From the NCBI RefSeq assembly GCF_004123295.1, contig NZ_SDMK01000005.1:248001-312000 (forward strand): a stretch of 64,000 bases of DNA, in the 5' to 3' direction. This document shows, piece after piece, positions 27,430-36,191 of this stretch. A program made the translations under genes and the position numbers. The DNA is from Silvibacterium dinghuense. GTDB lineage: Bacteria; Acidobacteriota; Terriglobia; Terriglobales; Acidobacteriaceae. A model generated the notes under the pieces. It was not told where the DNA came from. It did no database searches and saw nothing but the letters and a program-made list of their open reading frames with translations. Position 1 is the first letter of the stretch. Each line of letters opens with the position of its first letter.

Positions 27430-28797
27430 ATGCCCCCAACATTTGTCGTGCCCGCTGCTACCCGCGATGTAGGCTCCTCTGAACCAGCAGTGATAGGCCA
27501 TGAAGCAATCATCGAGCAGGTACGCAGGATCATCGGCAGCACATACTTCCGCAATAGCAGACGATATCCGCCCTTCATTCGCTATGTCGTCGAACAGGCC
27601 CTGCAACGACCCGGTGAAGTTCTAAAGGAAAGGATGATCGGGATCGAAGTATTTCGGCGTTCGAGCGACTACGATACCGCTACCGATCCCATCGTAAGAG
27701 TGACGGCGGGCGAGATACGAAAACGGCTTGCCCAGTACTATCAGGAGCCGGATCATCATAGGGAACTTCGCATTGAATTGCCGCTGGGCTCCTACATGCC
27801 TGTTTTTATGGAACCCGCCGCTTCAACAGGCGAAGAGCATGATGGCGGCGAGAGCGAAACCTCTCATCGGTATGTTCTTCCGTCCGATGATCCAGCATTA
27901 TTGATGCCGGCAGAGAGCAAACAAAAAAATGGCTCTACGGCTCACGCGCTATCGGATATCTCCGATAGCATCATGCTTCGGAAGCATCACTTCCTGCCGC
28001 TCCTTTCTATAGGTGGAACCATCTTCCTGCTTCTTTCTGTTGCCTTTGTCATCTTTTCTCATGCTTATATCCGGAAACCTCAAGAAGATACAGGACTCGC
28101 CTATGTATGGAATCCATTCTGGAATACAGATAGCTCCACGCTGATTGTGTTGGGAACGCACTCCCTTGATAAGGATGGACATGACTTATCCCCAGGAGAG
28201 ATACCGGAGATGGGAAAAGACACCACGATGCTCTCTTCGATGATCCGTTCCGACATGGTTCCCATCAGCGACCTGGTCAGTGTCGAAACCCTGGTCCGAC
28301 CGCTGGCCGATCATCGTCGCAAGTACTCTGTTCGAGCGGCGCATGAAACAACATTCGAACAGATCCAGCAAGGCCCTGTGCTCCTGATCGGAGCGTTTGA
28401 CAACCCCTGGACACTGCGGCTTACAGAAAATCTTCCTTATGTCTTCAGGGCAGGCAAAAACGGCGTGAATTGGATCGTGGACCGGCAGAGACCACAGAAC
28501 CAGTGGGGCTTCGACTGGAGTTTCGACAGTGCCCAGCAAGCCCGGGGAAGCTCGCGGGATTATGCCATCGTCGCGGGCTTCTTCGATGCCGACATCCAGC
28601 AGCATGTGCTCGTGGCTGCGGGGATCGGCAAGAGTGGAACGGCCGCGGCCGCAGAGTTCCTTTCCACGAATGGATATCTGAAGAGCTGGCTCGCGCATGC
28701 TCCTGCGCAGAAGAACAATTTCGAAATAGTTTTGACCACGGAGACGATGGATGCCCAGCAGGGCCCTCCTCGAGTCGTGCAAATGCAGACCTGGTAG
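27430..28797 (+). CDS. Predicted membrane-anchored one-component regulator, type shared with 34038
   Basis: 455 residues. Residues about 31-127 match the N-terminus of the gene at 34038: LKERMIGIEVFRR, DYDTATDPIVRVTAGEIRK, then RIELPLGSYMPVF. This domain recurs in acidobacterial proteins and looks like a winged-helix DNA-binding module, but I know no established name for it. One membrane helix (about 188-214) separates it from a periplasmic part of about 240 residues of unknown fold (TLIVLGTHSLD, GPVLLIGAFDNPWTLRL, RDYAIVAGFFD). The layout resembles CadC/ToxR. It stands between two TonB receptor genes. Lower GC than its neighbours suggests transfer. DNA binding is inferred. Confidence 0.7.
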   Translation: MPPTFVVPAATRDVGSSEPAVIGHEAIIEQVRRIIGSTYFRNSRRYPPFIRYVVEQALQRPGEVLKERMIGIEVFRRSSDYDTATDPIVRVTAGEIRKRLAQYYQEPDHHRELRIELPLGSYMPVFMEPAASTGEEHDGGESETSHRYVLPSDDPALLMPAESKQKNGSTAHALSDISDSIMLRKHHFLPLLSIGGTIFLLLSVAFVIFSHAYIRKPQEDTGLAYVWNPFWNTDSSTLIVLGTHSLDKDGHDLSPGEIPEMGKDTTMLSSMIRSDMVPISDLVSVETLVRPLADHRRKYSVRAAHETTFEQIQQGPVLLIGAFDNPWTLRLTENLPYVFRAGKNGVNWIVDRQRPQNQWGFDWSFDSAQQARGSSRDYAIVAGFFDADIQQHVLVAAGIGKSGTAAAAEFLSTNGYLKSWLAHAPAQKNNFEIVLTTETMDAQQGPPRVVQMQTW

Positions 28798-29190
28798 TGC
28801 ATGACAAGCTGCCTTCTCTGCCACAAATAGCACAGCAGTAAATATTCGAGGCTCTCAGCGCTTAAAGAAATCAGGACCATCGCTCTCCTGCCAATGCGCA
28901 CCAGACGGGCATCGCACCTTGCGATGGCGGTGAAACCCTCCTGCCATTGACATTCTCGCGGAAGTGTTGTCTGCTAAGCTCATGATTCGCCAACTCCATC
29001 TGTATCTGTGTTGTCGATAGCCACGCCGGGCAATCCTCTGCCCACCTTTCCTCTTACAACCGAATAGAAGCTCAGCGCGGTCCTGCCGCTCACGCAGCAG
29101 CTCGTCCACGCTCATAGACTTCGCCGGCGGAGTCATCTCCGTACCTGTCCGCGTACGCTGCGGCGATTGTTTTTATTTTCTGGAGAAACC
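28798..29190. other. Gap before the third TonB receptor
   Basis: Nothing firmly identifiable. TTGACA at 28947-28952 could be a -35 box, but no good -10 follows at normal spacing. A 93-codon frame on the minus strand (28855-29136) has arginine-rich, non-protein-like composition and was not accepted. Confidence 0.4.
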
Positions 29191-32100
29191 ATGCGATTCA
29201 AATCCGGCAGCCATTGGCTGCTCTCTGCACTGCTGCTTCTTCTGTCTTCTCTTACCCTGCATGCGCAGGTGGATACCGGTTCACTGAGCGGCATCGTCAC
29301 CGACCCTGCCGGAGCGGTGGTTGCAAATGCAACGGTAACGGTAACAAATACAGGGACCAGCGCAGCACATACCGTGAGCACAAGTAATAACGGCGCCTTC
29401 CATCTGGAAAATCTTGAACCGGCGGTCTACACCGTCAGCGTAGAACTGGCGGGATTCGAGACCTGGCGCGCACGCGTGGAAGTTACCGTCGGCGGCCACG
29501 CCGCATTGAATGCAAAGCTGGCCGTCGGGTCGAACAAATCGACCGTGGAAGTGGTCGCACTCGGCGGCGTCGAGGTCGACACCTCATCGCAGGAAGTCTC
29601 GGAGATCGTGACCCCCGAGCAGGTCAAGCAGCTGCCCAGCCTCACACGCAACATCTATGACTTCGTCGGCCTCTCAGGCAATGTCTCACAGGGCGACGAG
29701 GCACAGGGACACACGCAGAACTCGACCAACCTCGGCGTGGGCTATTCGATCAACGGGCAGCGCTCCTCAGGCACGGAAATTCTGCTCGACGGCGTTGAGA
29801 ACATCGAGCTCTTCGACGACGTCGTGGGCCTGCATGTACCGGTCGACTCCGTGGGCGAGTATCGCGTGCTGACCAGCAACTTCGATCCACAATACGGGCG
29901 CGCCTCGGGCGGCGTGGTGAGCGTGGTCACGGCCAGCGGCTCGAACCAGTTTCACGGCACCTTCTCCGAATTCAACCGCGTGGCCGCCTACACCGCAAAT
30001 ACAGTCACGAACGCACAGGGAGGACTCTCGAAAGGCGGCTACACGCGCAACCAGCCGAGCTTCTTCCTCAGCGGCCCCATCGTGCGCAACAAGCTGTTCT
30101 TCGCAGCGGGCGCGGAGTGGCTGCGGGTGCGCAGCAATACCATCCAGACAGCCTGGGTGCCCACCTCCGATCTGCTCTCCTATGCGGCCACCACGACGCA
30201 GAATTTCGTCAGCAAATATGGGCAGAGCTTCACCTACGCTCAGACCATCACCAACAGCGCCGCCGGCACACCCTTCGCCAGCGTGCCTGCCAGCACTCCG
30301 GTCTTTGGGCTGGTGAACTACAGCGTGCCGCAGGATGCAGGCGGCGGCCTGCCGCAGAACACCTACAACTACGTGCTCCGCGGCGACTACCAGTACTCAG
30401 ACCGCACGCAGTACTTCGGCCGCTTCGTCGGCTGGAAGCTCGATGAGCCGCTGGGCGCTCTCTACTACAGCCCCTACTCGAACTACGACGCAGGCGAGCT
30501 GGACAAGGACTACGCAGCACTCGGCGGCTTTACGCATGTCTTCTCGCCTACGCTGGTCACCAGCGGCCGTGTCAGCTTCAGCCGCATCAACCTGAACGAG
30601 AACACCACCGAAGCCGGGCTCACAACGCCCGCACTCTACTTCTCGAGCGCGGCGCAGGTAAACGGCTACAGTGTGGATCTGCCAGGTAACGGCCTCGGCC
30701 TTCCCTTCGGCGGTCCGCAGAACGTCCTTCAGTGGAACCAGGATGTGGACTGGAACCGCGGCAACCACAACTTCAAGTTCGGCTCGCAGCTTCTCTACAT
30801 TCAAGCCAACCGCACCTTCGGCGCCTACGCGCAGGCGGAAGAGGCGCTGGCCGGCTCCGTGGAGGGCGACTCCACCGGCTATGCGGGCTTCCTCTCAGGC
30901 ACCGTGGGAACGTTCTCCACCGCCGTCGATCCTCAGGGGCACTTCCCTGGCCAAACCATCTCCACGCCACTCACGCAACCGAACTTTGCGCGCAGCGACC
31001 GCTTCCACGACTGGGCCGTCTACGGGCAGGATGCATGGCGCGCCACGCCGAAGCTTACTGTGAACTACGGCGTGCGCTACGAATACTTCGGCGTGCAGCA
31101 CAACAACAAGGCAGACCTCGACTCGAACTTCTACTACGGCTCCGGCTCGTCCTACGCCGACCAGATCCGTAGCGGCCAGGTCTTCACGGTGCCGAACAGT
31201 CCGATCCATGAATTGTGGGAGCCGAGCTATGGCACGGTGAGTCCGCGCCTGGGATTTGCCTTTGATCCAACCGGTTCGGGCAAGACAGCAGTGCGTGGCG
31301 GCTGGGGTATCAGTTACGAGCGCAACTTCGGCAATGTCACTTTTAACGTCATCCAGAATCCCCCGAACTATGCGGTCGTCGTGCAGAACGGCGTAGCTGT
31401 CAGCACCTCGAACCTGGGCACTCTTGCCGACGCCGACGGCGAGGTAACACTGCCCTCCACCAGCCTTCGCCACGTCGCACAGAATATCCGCACCGCACAG
31501 ACGCAGTTCTGGAACCTCACCGTGGAGCACCAGATCGCACCACAGACCGTGGTCAGCGCGACCTATCTCGGCGCGCGCGGCCTGCACCTCTATGACATCA
31601 AGAACATCAACGGCGAAGGCTCGGGCAACTACCTGGCCGGCGACGATTACGCCACCGACGGGCTCACGCGGCTGAACTCGACGTACAGCAACATCAACAG
31701 CCGCGGCTCCAATGGCGACTCCTACTACGAAGCCGTGAACCTGCGCTTCTCGACACGCAACCTGCTGACCTCCGGTCTCAGCGCAACCGCGAACTACACC
31801 TATGGGCACGCCATCGACGACCTGAGCTCAACCTTCTCCGAGACCAACGCCGGCGGCGGCGGTTACAACCTCGGCTATACCAACCCCTTTGATCCAGGCT
31901 ACGACCGCGGCTCGAGCGATCTCGACATCCGCCAGCGCTTTGTCTTTGCACCCATCTACGAAACGCCGTGGTTCCACAACAGCAAAAGCCTCAAGGGCGA
32001 GCTGCTGGGCAACTGGACAGCGACCGGCATCTACACGGTGCGCAGCGGCACATCGTTTACCTACTACGACTCGACCTACAATCTTGGCGACTACTACAAC

Positions 32101-32547
32101 ATCGCGCGTTACGTGCCGTCGTCCTCGATCAAGAAGTGGAAGTACACCAAATCGCAGGGCGAAGTACCAGGCGCAGTCAATCAGTATTACCTGGCATCGA
32201 GCCTGCCAACGGGTCAGAAGATCGTGAACGATGCGATCGGTGGCTACTCGAACTGGGCCTTCCCCACCTATGCACCGGAGCGGAACTCCTTTGTCGGCCC
32301 CGGCGCGTGGAACCTGGACCTGGCGGTAAGCAAGCAGTTTCCGGTGTGGGAGAAGGTGAACGTAGAGCTGCGCGCCGAGGGCTTCGACGTGCTCAACCAC
32401 CACAACCTCTATGTGCAGGAGACGCTCGCCGACGCGGCAAACTACTATCCCAGCACGCCGGTGATCACCGCCAAGAAAGGCGGCGTAAACGGCTCCGCCA
32501 GCGAGGAGCGCCGCTTCGGACAGCTGGCAGTGAAGGTGAACTTCTAA
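29191..32547 (+). CDS. Oar-like TonB-dependent receptor
   Basis: 1118 residues with a signal peptide (WLLSALLLLLSSLTLHAQ). A carboxypeptidase-regulatory-like domain follows (GSLSGIVTDPAGAVVANATV), then the plug (QLPSLTRNIYDFVGLSGNVS; SINGQRSSGTEILLDGVEN; GRASGGVVSVVTASGSNQ) and a long beta barrel (GPIVRNKLFFAAGAEWLRV), ending RRFGQLAVKVNF. ATG 29191 has GGAGA at the right distance; an upstream TTG at 29167 is unlikely. Downstream of the membrane regulator at 27430 on the same strand and followed by a strong terminator. Substrate unknown. Confidence 0.93.
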   Translation: MRFKSGSHWLLSALLLLLSSLTLHAQVDTGSLSGIVTDPAGAVVANATVTVTNTGTSAAHTVSTSNNGAFHLENLEPAVYTVSVELAGFETWRARVEVTVGGHAALNAKLAVGSNKSTVEVVALGGVEVDTSSQEVSEIVTPEQVKQLPSLTRNIYDFVGLSGNVSQGDEAQGHTQNSTNLGVGYSINGQRSSGTEILLDGVENIELFDDVVGLHVPVDSVGEYRVLTSNFDPQYGRASGGVVSVVTASGSNQFHGTFSEFNRVAAYTANTVTNAQGGLSKGGYTRNQPSFFLSGPIVRNKLFFAAGAEWLRVRSNTIQTAWVPTSDLLSYAATTTQNFVSKYGQSFTYAQTITNSAAGTPFASVPASTPVFGLVNYSVPQDAGGGLPQNTYNYVLRGDYQYSDRTQYFGRFVGWKLDEPLGALYYSPYSNYDAGELDKDYAALGGFTHVFSPTLVTSGRVSFSRINLNENTTEAGLTTPALYFSSAAQVNGYSVDLPGNGLGLPFGGPQNVLQWNQDVDWNRGNHNFKFGSQLLYIQANRTFGAYAQAEEALAGSVEGDSTGYAGFLSGTVGTFSTAVDPQGHFPGQTISTPLTQPNFARSDRFHDWAVYGQDAWRATPKLTVNYGVRYEYFGVQHNNKADLDSNFYYGSGSSYADQIRSGQVFTVPNSPIHELWEPSYGTVSPRLGFAFDPTGSGKTAVRGGWGISYERNFGNVTFNVIQNPPNYAVVVQNGVAVSTSNLGTLADADGEVTLPSTSLRHVAQNIRTAQTQFWNLTVEHQIAPQTVVSATYLGARGLHLYDIKNINGEGSGNYLAGDDYATDGLTRLNSTYSNINSRGSNGDSYYEAVNLRFSTRNLLTSGLSATANYTYGHAIDDLSSTFSETNAGGGGYNLGYTNPFDPGYDRGSSDLDIRQRFVFAPIYETPWFHNSKSLKGELLGNWTATGIYTVRSGTSFTYYDSTYNLGDYYNIARYVPSSSIKKWKYTKSQGEVPGAVNQYYLASSLPTGQKIVNDAIGGYSNWAFPTYAPERNSFVGPGAWNLDLAVSKQFPVWEKVNVELRAEGFDVLNHHNLYVQETLADAANYYPSTPVITAKKGGVNGSASEERRFGQLAVKVNF

Positions 32548-32571
32548 CACTCCCGGCAACACTGCCGCGCG

Positions 32572-32622
32572 ATGGCCAGTCCTGCATCTGGATACGTTCA
32601 GACGCAGGACTGGCCATTTTTC
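32572..32622 (+). terminator. Intrinsic terminator of the third receptor
   Basis: Perfect 14-bp stem ATGGCCAGTCCTGC (32572-32585) with its complement 32604-32617. The 18-base loop itself contains a TCTG/CAGA mini-stem, and TTTTTC follows. It lies 24 bases after the stop. Confidence 0.9.
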
Positions 32623-32798
32623 TTAGATGGGTATGCCGGTCCATGCCGGTGCTGCTTCAGCGAATGCGGGGTAGCCGGTTTTGCAGAAAGGAATGGAAAC
32701 GGCGATCGGCCATAAAGCGCTCTGGCCTCGACAAGCGCTCGGTTGTGGACTGCGGCAGGCAGACGACGAGCGTCACGATCGAGACAGCATCACTTCCG

Positions 32799-33542
32799 CT
32801 ACTGACAGGACGGAACCGGCTTAGCGTTCTTCATCTCCCGGCTGAGTCGATGAGAGCTCCATCTGAATTTGAATAGCCAGTGCATGCGAAGTTGGTTTAA
32901 CCAGGAGCAGTAGCTTCTTCCTTTCGACAGAAGAATCGGCCGCGCCAGATAGTATCCCTGAAACAGGTCGAACCCTTCCTCGAGCGCGGCCTCGAGCTCT
33001 TCGCGCGTCTCAACCTTTTCTGCGATGAACTGGATAGGCCGCTTCTTCAATGTCGACAGCAGCTTTTTTCTGCATTCCTTACCGTCCTGCCGAAAATCGA
33101 CCTTGATATAGTCGGCGAGCTGAATCAGATCGTGATTGCAGCCGTGGAGCTGAAAGTCATCCAGTGCGATGAGATGACCGAACGCCTTGATCTTCCGGCA
33201 GGCGTCCTCGACCCATTCGTCTACTTCTACCGTTTCGAGCACCTCCAGCACGGTCGAGGTCGGGAGCAGGGCAAAAAATTCGAGTAGATCTTCGCGGGTG
33301 CAGTTTACGAAGACCGGCTTTCCATCTGTGAGCTTCTCCAGGCCGTCCAGCAGCCAATCTTCGATGACGTGCCTGGTCGCACTACGAGGGTCGCTGGTAA
33401 ACCCCTTGCTGTTCGTTGTGCGGCACAACGCCTCGTAGCCAAACACCTGCCCTTTTGAGTCGAAGATGGGCTGAAGCGCGATGTAACGCCGTTTCCCGGT
33501 GTCGGATACCGCACGCTGCTCGGCGCTGTGCCACGCCCCCAC
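32799..33542 (-). CDS. EAL-domain protein, probable c-di-GMP phosphodiesterase, YuxH-like without HDOD
   Basis: About 247 residues. EAL features in order: ALQPIFDSKGQVFGYEALCR, PVFVNCTRED, VLEVLETVE, LIALDDFQLHG, DYIKVDF, IQFIAEKVET and FQGYYLARP. Most metal and substrate residues are kept, but the usual DDFGTG loop is DDFQLHG, which may weaken catalysis. The spacing resembles YuxH-type EAL-HDOD proteins, yet only about 45 non-conserved residues follow the EAL part, so the HDOD domain is absent. GTG 33542 is chosen (GGAAG ten bases before). The frame is open to a GTG at 33947, but that 135-residue extension has no protein-like character. Confidence 0.8.
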   Translation of the reverse strand: MGAWHSAEQRAVSDTGKRRYIALQPIFDSKGQVFGYEALCRTTNSKGFTSDPRSATRHVIEDWLLDGLEKLTDGKPVFVNCTREDLLEFFALLPTSTVLEVLETVEVDEWVEDACRKIKAFGHLIALDDFQLHGCNHDLIQLADYIKVDFRQDGKECRKKLLSTLKKRPIQFIAEKVETREELEAALEEGFDLFQGYYLARPILLSKGRSYCSWLNQLRMHWLFKFRWSSHRLSREMKNAKPVPSCQ

Positions 33543-34037
33543 ACGGTAATCGCTTCCAATCGGCGCGCATGGCGCCTGCAATGAACTCGAAATACTCAAC
33601 GAAAACCTCCCTACGATCGGAGCGATCAGAGCGGCAACTTCGGGGCCTGGGGAAATCGTTCTGCCAGAGAGTGAGAAAAGTGTTCCTCCTCGCCGCTCCC
33701 GGAGATGTGGTTGCATCCGGGGAAACTGAGCCGTCCATGGAGACAAATACGACGAGGAGGAACGGGGGTTAGAACAGGGCCTATACGGACAAATTCCCAC
33801 CGGCTCCCTGTAGCTCCCGAGGCTTGACCTGTCTACCTGGATTCCCAGTGGATTGTCTGGAACAAGATCATCACGATGCCTGCGTGCCTGGAATGTTCTG
33901 AACTGTTTGTTGTCTTTATGCGCATAAAGCTGTTTACTTTCAGCCACCTACGTTTTCCGGGGGAGACCGTTTGTTCCTTCGCCAGGGGACGTTTGCTCTG
34001 TGATAGAGTCGCTCCACAAGCACTGTTCTGAGGAGAA
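33543..34037. other. Gap between EAL gene and TolB/TPR regulator
   Basis: No supported gene. It contains a 16-bp perfect palindrome (33914-33929) and the ribosome binding site GAGGAGAA just before 34038. Confidence 0.45.
33914..33929. promoter_or_regulatory. 16-bp perfect palindrome, possible operator
   Basis: CTTTATGCGCATAAAG lies 108 bases before the regulator gene at 34038 and well upstream of the EAL start. A dyad of this size suits a dimeric DNA-binding protein. The binder is unknown. Confidence 0.5.
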
Positions 34038-35963
34038 ATGCCTACCATCGGTCCATTCTCGATTCCGGAAGAGCTCAGTCCGGAGCAAACGAGGCTGATC
34101 CGGGCTCATCTGCACGAAGTCATTTCAAGCCCGGCCTTTGCAGGCAGTAAGCGTGCACAGGATTTCCTGCAGTTGATCGTCGAGCACGCCGTCGCTGGCC
34201 GCCTGGATCATTTACGGGAGCGCATGATTGGAGCCGAGATGTTCGGCCGGCCGATCGACTATGACACGGCCAACGATGCCGTCGTCCGGGTAAAAGCGAC
34301 GGAAGTCCGCAAGAAGCTGTTGCAGTTTTATCAGGAAGCGCCGAAGCCCGCTCCCGTGCGCATTGAGCTGCCGACCGGCTCCTACGTGCCGCGATTCTGC
34401 TTTGAAGCACCGGAAGCCGTGGCGGCGCCAGATCCGGTGGCAGCCTCGGCAGACGCAAAGGAGAGCGAGCAGGATACGGATGCGAAGGTCCAGCCGGGCA
34501 TTGCGCGCAGGCTTCTCCTTGCACTGGCGGCCTTGGCGGTGGCTGCCGCGGCCGGCTATTTCGGATACAGACTCTGGCGAGTTCAGCCCCCCTCCAAGCC
34601 GAGCATTCGCGCGATTGCCGTGCTGCCCTTGGAAAACCTCTCCGGGGACCCGAGCCAGGAGTACTTCGCCGACGGAGTGACGGAGGAATTGATCTCCGAC
34701 CTGGGGCAGGTTTCTGCCTTGCGCGTCATTTCCAGGACTTCGACGATGACGTATCAGCACACCCAAAAAACGTTGCCGGAGATTGCGCGCGAATTAGGCG
34801 CCGACGTGATCGTGGAAGGTTCGGTACTGCGCGAAGGCCGTAAAGTCCGCGTCACGGCCCAATTGATAGACGCTCATACGGACGAACATCTATGGGCGCA
34901 GAATTACGTCCGTGACCTCACCAGCGTCCTCGCTCTTCAGGGAGAGGTAGCGCAGACCATTGCGGATGAGATCAGCATTCATGTCACGCCGCAGGAGCAG
35001 GCGCGCTTAGGACATCTGCGCAATGTGAATAATGAAGAGGCGCAGGACCTCTACCTCCTGGGTCGGTATTCGCTGAATTCAGGCGACCCCAGGCAAGCCA
35101 TCCGCTACATGCAGCAGGCGATTGACAAAGATCCCAACTATGCTCCAGCGTACGCCGGGCTGGCGAACGGCTATGGCTGGCTTGGCGTAGCCGGCTGGAT
35201 GCCATACCTGGATGCGTTTTCCCGGCAAAAGGCCGCGGCCATGAAAGCCATCGAGTTGGATGACCTGCTGCCCGAAGGGCATGTCGAGTTGGCGGATGCC
35301 GCTCTCAACCTGAACTGGGACTGGGGAACCTGCGAGCGAGAGTTAAAGCACGCATTGCAGCTGAACCCCAGCTCGATCTCGGCCCATTCGACATATGGGT
35401 TTTATCTCTTGAGGGTAGGAAGAATCCAGGAAGGTCTGGAGCAGCTGAAGCAGCTGCTGGTGCTTGATCCGGTATCGAGCCGGTCCTTTATGAATGCGGC
35501 CTTTGCGTACTACTACGCGAGGCAATATGACGAGGCCTTTGCTCAGATCCAAAGAGCCAACTCCTTTGCGCCAAACCCCGCTGAAACCATATTTCCTCTC
35601 GGTGTCATTTATGCCGAGCAGGGACAGTATCAACAGGCCATCGATGAATTAAAGAAACTCGGAGATACGCCGCACGCCCTCGGCCATGCAGGAAATGCCT
35701 ATGCCCGCATGGGACAACCTGCTCAGGCACGGAAGATGATCGAAAATCTCGAAGCGCATGTGCAGAAAGAGGGAGTGGGAAGATACGAGATCGCGCTGGT
35801 CTACGCTGCCCTTGGAGAAAAGGATCAGGCCTTTGCCTGGCTGGAAAAATCGTTGGATGCTCATGACAAAGGGCTGACGTTCCTCAAGGTGGATCCGTGC
35901 CTTGACCCGCTGCGCAACGACCCTCGATTTCAGGATCTGGTCCGGCGTGTCGGGTTCCCTTGA
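34038..35963 (+). CDS. Predicted membrane-anchored regulator with TolB-like and TPR domains
   Basis: 641 residues. Residues about 24-120 share the unnamed N-terminal domain of the protein at 27430 (LRERMIGAEMFGRPIDYDTANDAVVRVKATEVRKK; RIELPTGSYVPRF, given here in parts). A membrane helix at about 158-180 is followed by a TolB-like domain (AIAVLPLENLSGDPSQEYFADG, VEGSVLREGRKVRVTAQL) and then tetratricopeptide repeats from about 340 to the end (PAYAGLANGYGWLGVAG, SAHSTYGFYLLRVGR). Similar CadC-like or adenylate-cyclase-associated proteins are common in acidobacteria. It probably senses periplasmic signals and regulates transcription; targets are unknown. GAGGAGAA precedes the ATG. Confidence 0.8.
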   Translation: MPTIGPFSIPEELSPEQTRLIRAHLHEVISSPAFAGSKRAQDFLQLIVEHAVAGRLDHLRERMIGAEMFGRPIDYDTANDAVVRVKATEVRKKLLQFYQEAPKPAPVRIELPTGSYVPRFCFEAPEAVAAPDPVAASADAKESEQDTDAKVQPGIARRLLLALAALAVAAAAGYFGYRLWRVQPPSKPSIRAIAVLPLENLSGDPSQEYFADGVTEELISDLGQVSALRVISRTSTMTYQHTQKTLPEIARELGADVIVEGSVLREGRKVRVTAQLIDAHTDEHLWAQNYVRDLTSVLALQGEVAQTIADEISIHVTPQEQARLGHLRNVNNEEAQDLYLLGRYSLNSGDPRQAIRYMQQAIDKDPNYAPAYAGLANGYGWLGVAGWMPYLDAFSRQKAAAMKAIELDDLLPEGHVELADAALNLNWDWGTCERELKHALQLNPSSISAHSTYGFYLLRVGRIQEGLEQLKQLLVLDPVSSRSFMNAAFAYYYARQYDEAFAQIQRANSFAPNPAETIFPLGVIYAEQGQYQQAIDELKKLGDTPHALGHAGNAYARMGQPAQARKMIENLEAHVQKEGVGRYEIALVYAALGEKDQAFAWLEKSLDAHDKGLTFLKVDPCLDPLRNDPRFQDLVRRVGFP

Positions 35964-36004
35964 GTTGAGTGCGTTCTTATCCGCCTGAAGAGGCAGACGC
36001 CATG

Positions 36005-36055
36005 AAAACAAAATCCACCCGGAATCCCGTCCATAACGAATGAGATTCCAGGTGG
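36005..36055 (-). terminator. Terminator-like hairpin for the secreted repeat protein
   Basis: 12-bp arms with one mismatch (36015-36026 and 36044-36055). On the minus strand it is followed by ATTTTGTTTT. It lies about 140 bases beyond the stop of the gene at 36191. Confidence 0.6.
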
Positions 36056-36079
36056 CTTCGTGTTGCATGGGCTCGGCTA

Positions 36080-36191
36080 GAGCATTTCCCCTGAAGAGGT
36101 GGAGTACGGCGAGATCGTCCGTCCCGTTTTCTCCCAAGGAAAATGGCATGGCACGCCCGCTGAAGACGCCATAGGATCAGGGGAAATGCTT
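36080..36191. mobile_element. Candidate MITE-like palindromic element
   Basis: Terminal inverted repeats AGCATTTCCCCTGA (36081-36094) and TCAGGGGAAATGCT (36177-36190) enclose about 82 bases. TA dinucleotides flank both ends (36078-36079 and 36192-36193), as expected for TA-targeting IS630/mariner-type MITEs. No coding sequence inside. The right end supplies part of the stop codon context of the gene at 36191. It may equally be a long stem-loop. Confidence 0.4.

Noticed and set aside
28855-29136. 93-codon minus-strand frame before the third receptor
   Set aside because: Arg-rich, no ribosome binding site, and it occupies the region expected to hold the receptor promoter.
33543-33947. N-terminal extension of the EAL protein from GTG 33947
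   Set aside because: 135 residues of low-complexity, non-conserved sequence before the EAL fold; a GTG with a better ribosome binding site lies next to the domain.
36005-36191. Transposase remnant near the inverted repeats
   Set aside because: No coding similarity to any transposase in six frames; at most a non-autonomous element.
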